Assembly: GCA_017412675.1 (NCBI GenBank)
Contig: JAFPWV010000130.1
Span: 1-40,428 of the forward strand
Direction: 5' to 3'
DNA from: Clostridia bacterium
GTDB lineage: Bacteria; Bacillota; Clostridia; Oscillospirales; CAG-272
Length of the DNA stretch: 40,428 bases
The notes beneath the pieces were generated by a model, which ran no database searches, was not told the DNA's origin, and saw only the letters and a program-made list of their open reading frames with translations. Positions 37,477 through 40,428 of this stretch are shown piece after piece (position 1 is the stretch's first letter; the number at the start of each line of letters is the position of its first letter). A program made the position numbers and the translations under genes.

Positions 37477-38535
37477 ATGAAAAAGAAACTGGCCATCATC
37501 GGATGCGGCGGCATCGGCACCTATCACCTCGGGCATTTCCTCGGCTTCACGGATATCATCGAGCTCGCGGGCTTCTGCGATCTGATCCCGGAGCGGGCCG
37601 AATCCTTCGTCCAGAAGGCGGGGAGCGGCAAGGCGTACACCGATTACCTCGAAATGTACGACGAGGTGAAGCCGGACATGGTCTTCATCTGCATCCCGCC
37701 GTACTGCCACGGGGAAATCGAATTCGAGACGATCCGGCGCGGCATCCCGTTCTTCGTCGAGAAGCCCCTCGCGCTCGACCTCGATCTGGCGCGCCGCATC
37801 CGTGACGCGGCTGCGGAAAAGAACCTCATCACCGCGTCCGGCTTCCAGTGCCGCTATTCCAAGCTGGTCCCGCCCAACATGGAATTCTGCAAGAACAACG
37901 AGATCATCTTCATCGACTGCACCCGCATCGGCGGCGTCCCCGGCGTGTTCTGGTGGAAGGACAAGGATCTCTCCGGCGGCCAGATCGTGGAGCAGACGAT
38001 CCATCAGTTCGACATCATCCGCTACGTCTTCGGCGAGCCGGAAGAGGTCTGCACCTACGGCACGCGCGGCTTCGTGAAGGGCATCCCGGACTACAACACC
38101 GACGACTGCTCCGTCACCATCGTGAAGTTCAAAAACGGCACGATCGGCACGATCTCCACGGGCGACTACGCGAAGACGGGCAACAGCTTCGACTCGAAGA
38201 TCATCTTCTCCGCGGCGGACAAGCGGGCGGAGCTCAAGATCCTCGGCACCTTCGAGGTCTTCGGCGAGAAGCCCGCGGAACCGGCTCCCGAGAAGGAAGG
38301 CTTCGTCATCAAGGGCGACGGCGCGCTCGGCGAGGCGACGGGCGACAGCATCCTCTACCGTGAGGAAGGCGACGCCGGCATCCTCTGCGACCGGACGTTC
38401 ATCGAGGCGGTCATCTCCGGCGACGGCTCGAAGATCCGCTCCCCGTACAGCGACGCGTTCAAGTCCGTGGCGTTCACCATGGCCTGCAACGAATCGATGG
38501 CGACGGGCAAGCCGGTGAAGGTCGAGCTGGAATAA
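37477..38535 (+). CDS. Gfo/Idh/MocA-family NAD(P)-dependent oxidoreductase
   Basis: A 352-residue dehydrogenase. The N-terminal Rossmann motif is IIGCGGIG (7-14), the signature EKP is at 95-97 (FVEKPLALD), and the catalytic region reads GGQIVEQTIHQFDIIR with H175 and D178. The C-terminal alpha/beta domain binds the sugar. Members oxidise or reduce inositols and various sugars; the specific substrate is unknown. AAAGGAG precedes the start at 37477. It forms a two-gene operon with the upstream isomerase/epimerase and ends in a terminator. Confidence 0.93.
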   Translation: MKKKLAIIGCGGIGTYHLGHFLGFTDIIELAGFCDLIPERAESFVQKAGSGKAYTDYLEMYDEVKPDMVFICIPPYCHGEIEFETIRRGIPFFVEKPLALDLDLARRIRDAAAEKNLITASGFQCRYSKLVPPNMEFCKNNEIIFIDCTRIGGVPGVFWWKDKDLSGGQIVEQTIHQFDIIRYVFGEPEEVCTYGTRGFVKGIPDYNTDDCSVTIVKFKNGTIGTISTGDYAKTGNSFDSKIIFSAADKRAELKILGTFEVFGEKPAEPAPEKEGFVIKGDGALGEATGDSILYREEGDAGILCDRTFIEAVISGDGSKIRSPYSDAFKSVAFTMACNESMATGKPVKVELE

Positions 38536-38547
38536 GGCTTTCGGCAT

Positions 38548-38582
38548 GAGAGCGTGTTCCCCGCGGAATGCGCTCTCTTTTT
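38548..38582 (+). terminator. Terminator after the dehydrogenase gene
   Basis: GAGAGCG and CGCTCTC pair around an inner TTCC/GGAA stem. Five T residues follow. Confidence 0.88.
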
Positions 38583-38635
38583 CTCCGTTCCCGGAGGATC
38601 CCACGGAAGAATCGGTAGAATCCGCGGCGATCCCG

Positions 38636-38664
38636 TTGACAAACCCGGCGCGGGGAGGTATAAT
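38636..38664 (+). promoter_or_regulatory. Consensus promoter of the solute-binding lipoprotein gene
   Basis: TTGACA (38636-38641) and TATAAT (38659-38664) are exactly 17 bp apart, a full match to consensus. The leader is about 40 nt. Confidence 0.9.
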
Positions 38665-38711
38665 GAACATCAGAAAGACCTCACCGATCTACAATGAAAA
38701 GGAGTCCGATC

Positions 38712-40202
38712 ATGAAGAAACTGCTCGCCATCCTGCTCGTGCTCTCGATGCTCGTCCCCGCCCTCTTCTCCTGCGCCCAGTCCACGGAGAACGGCGATGA
38801 GGCCGCGCAGCCGGGCACCGATTCCGGTACCGTCACACCCGCCGAGGAGGAAGAAGAGGATCCCACGGCAGCCCTCTACGCCGATCTCCCGACCGGGGAT
38901 TACGGCGGCTTCGCCTTCACCTTTCTCAACAACATCTCGAACTTCGCCTACACCCTCATGTCCGCCGAAGAGCTGACGGGCGAGGGCATCAACGACGCGA
39001 TCTTCAACCGGAACCACAAGGTCGAGGACACGCTCAACATCGAGATCGCGGAACAGCTCGTCGGCTATTCCGAGGTCACGAGCGGCATGAACGCCGCCAT
39101 CGCCGCGGGTGACGACACCTACGCCTGCTTCTGGAACGAGGCCGGCTTCGTCTCCGCCTTCGGCACGTCCGGAAAGCTCCTCAACGTCAACGAGATCTCC
39201 ACGCTCAACCTTGCGAAGCCCTGGTGGGAGGGCGCCGCGATGAACGAGATCCAGATTCTCGACAAGCTCTTCTACCTTGTCGGCGACATCCATCTCATGT
39301 TCAAGGAATCCTTCTGGATGTGCGGCTACAACCGCTCCCTCCTCGACCAGAACCAGCTCGACAACCCCTATGACCTCGTGAAGGAGGGCACCTGGACCAT
39401 CGACCGCATGAAGGCCGAAATGGAAGCCACAGCGCAAGACCTCAACGGCGACGGCACGATGGACGGCAACGACCGCTTCGGCGTCACCTGCTACAGCGGA
39501 TGCTTCCATCCCTTCTACATCGCGGCGGACGAAGTGCTCATCACGCGCAACGCGGACGGCATCCCGGAAAACGTGACGCTCGGCGACCGCTTCTACGCCG
39601 TGTACGAGAAGATCGTCAACACCATGTTCTCCGCCGACGCCACGAGCCGCTACGTCTGTATGGACGGCAAGACCCAGAACATCGCGCAGTATGAGAACGG
39701 CTGGCACGGCGTATTCCTCTCCGGCCACGCGCTCTTCTACCTCGAACCGATCGGCTCCCTCAAGAAGCTGCGCGAGATGGACAACGAATTCGGCATCGTG
39801 CCCTTCCCGAAGTATGACGACGCGCAGAAGAACTACGTCACCTACATTGCGACCTACGCGGCGATGTGCGGCATCCCGATCACCAACAGCGATCCGGAGC
39901 GCACGGGCGTCATCCTCGAGAACCTCTGCGCCGAATCCCACGGCGATCTCCGCCAGGCATACGTCGACACGACGCTGAACTTCAAGTACATCCGCGACGA
40001 GGAAAGCAAGGAGATGCTTGACTTGATCCTCTCGACCGGACGCTTCAACCTCTGCGATCTGCTCGCCGTCAGCGCGATCAAGGACGCGCTCGCGAGCAAC
40101 GCCTCCGCGGGCAAGACCGAAGTCGCCTCCGCCGTCGCCAAGATGGAGAAGGTCGCGGCCAAGACGCTCGACAAGGCGCTCTCGAACATTCTCGGCGATT
40201 AA
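38712..40202 (+). CDS. Extracellular solute-binding lipoprotein (sugar ABC transporter type)
   Basis: A 496-residue lipoprotein. The signal peptide ends in the lipobox ALFSC (Cys21). A Glu/Asp/Thr-rich linker to about residue 50 is followed by a solute-binding fold that recalls family 1 sugar-binding proteins (WTIDRMKAEMEATAQDLNGD, then GIVPFPKYD). Such proteins deliver sugars to a membrane permease. No permease or ATPase genes follow inside the window; a terminator closes the gene, so it is a free-standing unit. Given the neighbouring isomerase and dehydrogenase, a sugar or polyol ligand is likely. The start at 38712 has AAAGGAG eight bases upstream; an in-frame ATG 18 bases earlier overlaps that site. 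Confidence 0.9.
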   Translation: MKKLLAILLVLSMLVPALFSCAQSTENGDEAAQPGTDSGTVTPAEEEEEDPTAALYADLPTGDYGGFAFTFLNNISNFAYTLMSAEELTGEGINDAIFNRNHKVEDTLNIEIAEQLVGYSEVTSGMNAAIAAGDDTYACFWNEAGFVSAFGTSGKLLNVNEISTLNLAKPWWEGAAMNEIQILDKLFYLVGDIHLMFKESFWMCGYNRSLLDQNQLDNPYDLVKEGTWTIDRMKAEMEATAQDLNGDGTMDGNDRFGVTCYSGCFHPFYIAADEVLITRNADGIPENVTLGDRFYAVYEKIVNTMFSADATSRYVCMDGKTQNIAQYENGWHGVFLSGHALFYLEPIGSLKKLREMDNEFGIVPFPKYDDAQKNYVTYIATYAAMCGIPITNSDPERTGVILENLCAESHGDLRQAYVDTTLNFKYIRDEESKEMLDLILSTGRFNLCDLLAVSAIKDALASNASAGKTEVASAVAKMEKVAAKTLDKALSNILGD

Positions 40203-40224
40203 AAGCACGGATAAAAAGCAAAGG

Positions 40225-40275
40225 CGGCTGTCGCACGAACTCCAAGAAACGGAGAAATGCGACAGCCGTTCTCTT
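40225..40275 (+). terminator. Long stem-loop terminator after the lipoprotein gene
   Basis: CGGCTGTCGCA (40225-40235) pairs perfectly with TGCGACAGCCG (40258-40268). A CTCC/GGAG hairpin lies in the loop, and TTCTCTTT follows. Confidence 0.8.
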
Positions 40276-40292
40276 TCCATAACGCTATCGGC

Positions 40293-40425
40293 GTTCTTTT
40301 TCTCCTTTATCGAGGAGAAAAAGAACCAAAAAGAGGAACTCTCTGGAAGGCTTGGGTGTTCCGCACTCTGCGGAGTGCGGGTCAGGGCGTTGCCCCGACA
40401 CCCTACCACCTTTTGAAAAAGGTGG
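40293..40425. repeat. Dense multi-hairpin repeat at the right edge
   Basis: There are four perfect or near-perfect hairpins in 133 bp. GTTCTTTTTCTCC pairs with its complement (40293-40305/40314-40326). CCGCACTC-TGCG-GAGTGCGG lies at 40361-40380. GGGC-GTT-GCCC is inside GTC/GAC at 40381-40399. CCACCTTTT-GA-AAAAGGTGG lies at 40406-40425. GGGTGT (40354-40359) can pair with ACACCC (40398-40403) around the middle two hairpins, giving a three-way junction. No gene is present. It probably belongs to a dispersed repeat family and may continue past the window. Confidence 0.75.
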
Positions 40426-40428
40426 ACG

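Overview
The window reads as chromosomal DNA of an uncultured, GC-rich member of the Clostridia, probably a gut relative of the Oscillospirales or Christensenellales. This rests on the gene families seen: a SpoVB-type flippase, PepF oligoendopeptidase, a BlaI/M56 regulatory pair, a clostripain-family protease, an ANTAR regulator beside a glutamine-synthetase homologue, VanZ, and SbcCD. Strong AGGAGG-type ribosome sites and TTGACA-17-TATAAT promoters fit the same picture. The exact lineage cannot be read from the sequence. No rRNA, tRNA, phage, IS transposase or CRISPR array was seen.

Layout. Positions 1-9100 are a minus-strand nucleotide-biosynthesis block. In transcription order it holds a standalone GMP-synthase ATP-pyrophosphatase (guaA-like), purA, a divergent glutamine-synthetase homologue, an ANTAR regulator, purC, purB, full-length guaA and, at the left edge, the first 22 codons of pyrG. 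A four-helix-bundle gene bracketed by two inverted three-hairpin arrays sits between guaA and pyrG. A solo copy of the same array abuts the purA stop codon. Positions 9236-12527 hold a vanZ gene and a divergent membrane-anchored clostripain-family protease. Positions 12604-17440 are a minus-strand BlaI operon: blaI, a 1188-residue M56 sensor peptidase fused to a coiled coil and two M23 (LytM) modules, and a broken solute-binding-type lipoprotein gene. A 200-bp inverted element of the GTCATTGCGAGGAG type follows at 17541-17742.

From 17881 come a NahK-like sugar kinase (minus) and, divergently, an MBL-fold protein, pth, mfd and a parvulin-type lipoprotein (plus). Positions 25500-32532 are a six-gene minus operon: SpoVB-like flippase (apparently with a CTG start), GDPD-like protein, pepF, an MBL hydrolase, a metallophosphoesterase and an alpha/beta hydrolase. 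sbcD-sbcC follow on the same strand. The right end (36489-40202, plus) is a sugar module: TIM-barrel isomerase/epimerase, Gfo/Idh/MocA dehydrogenase and a solute-binding lipoprotein. It is closed by a terminator and a dense multi-hairpin repeat.

Three items look least ordinary. One is the four-helix-bundle cassette with its structurally conserved hairpin arrays. The second is the BlaI/M56 pair whose sensor carries murein-hydrolase modules where BlaR1 has a penicillin-binding domain. The third is the glutamine-synthetase homologue that has lost metal ligands and heads a purine operon together with an ANTAR regulator lacking its phospho-acceptor. All functions are inferred from sequence motifs read by eye; no database search was run.
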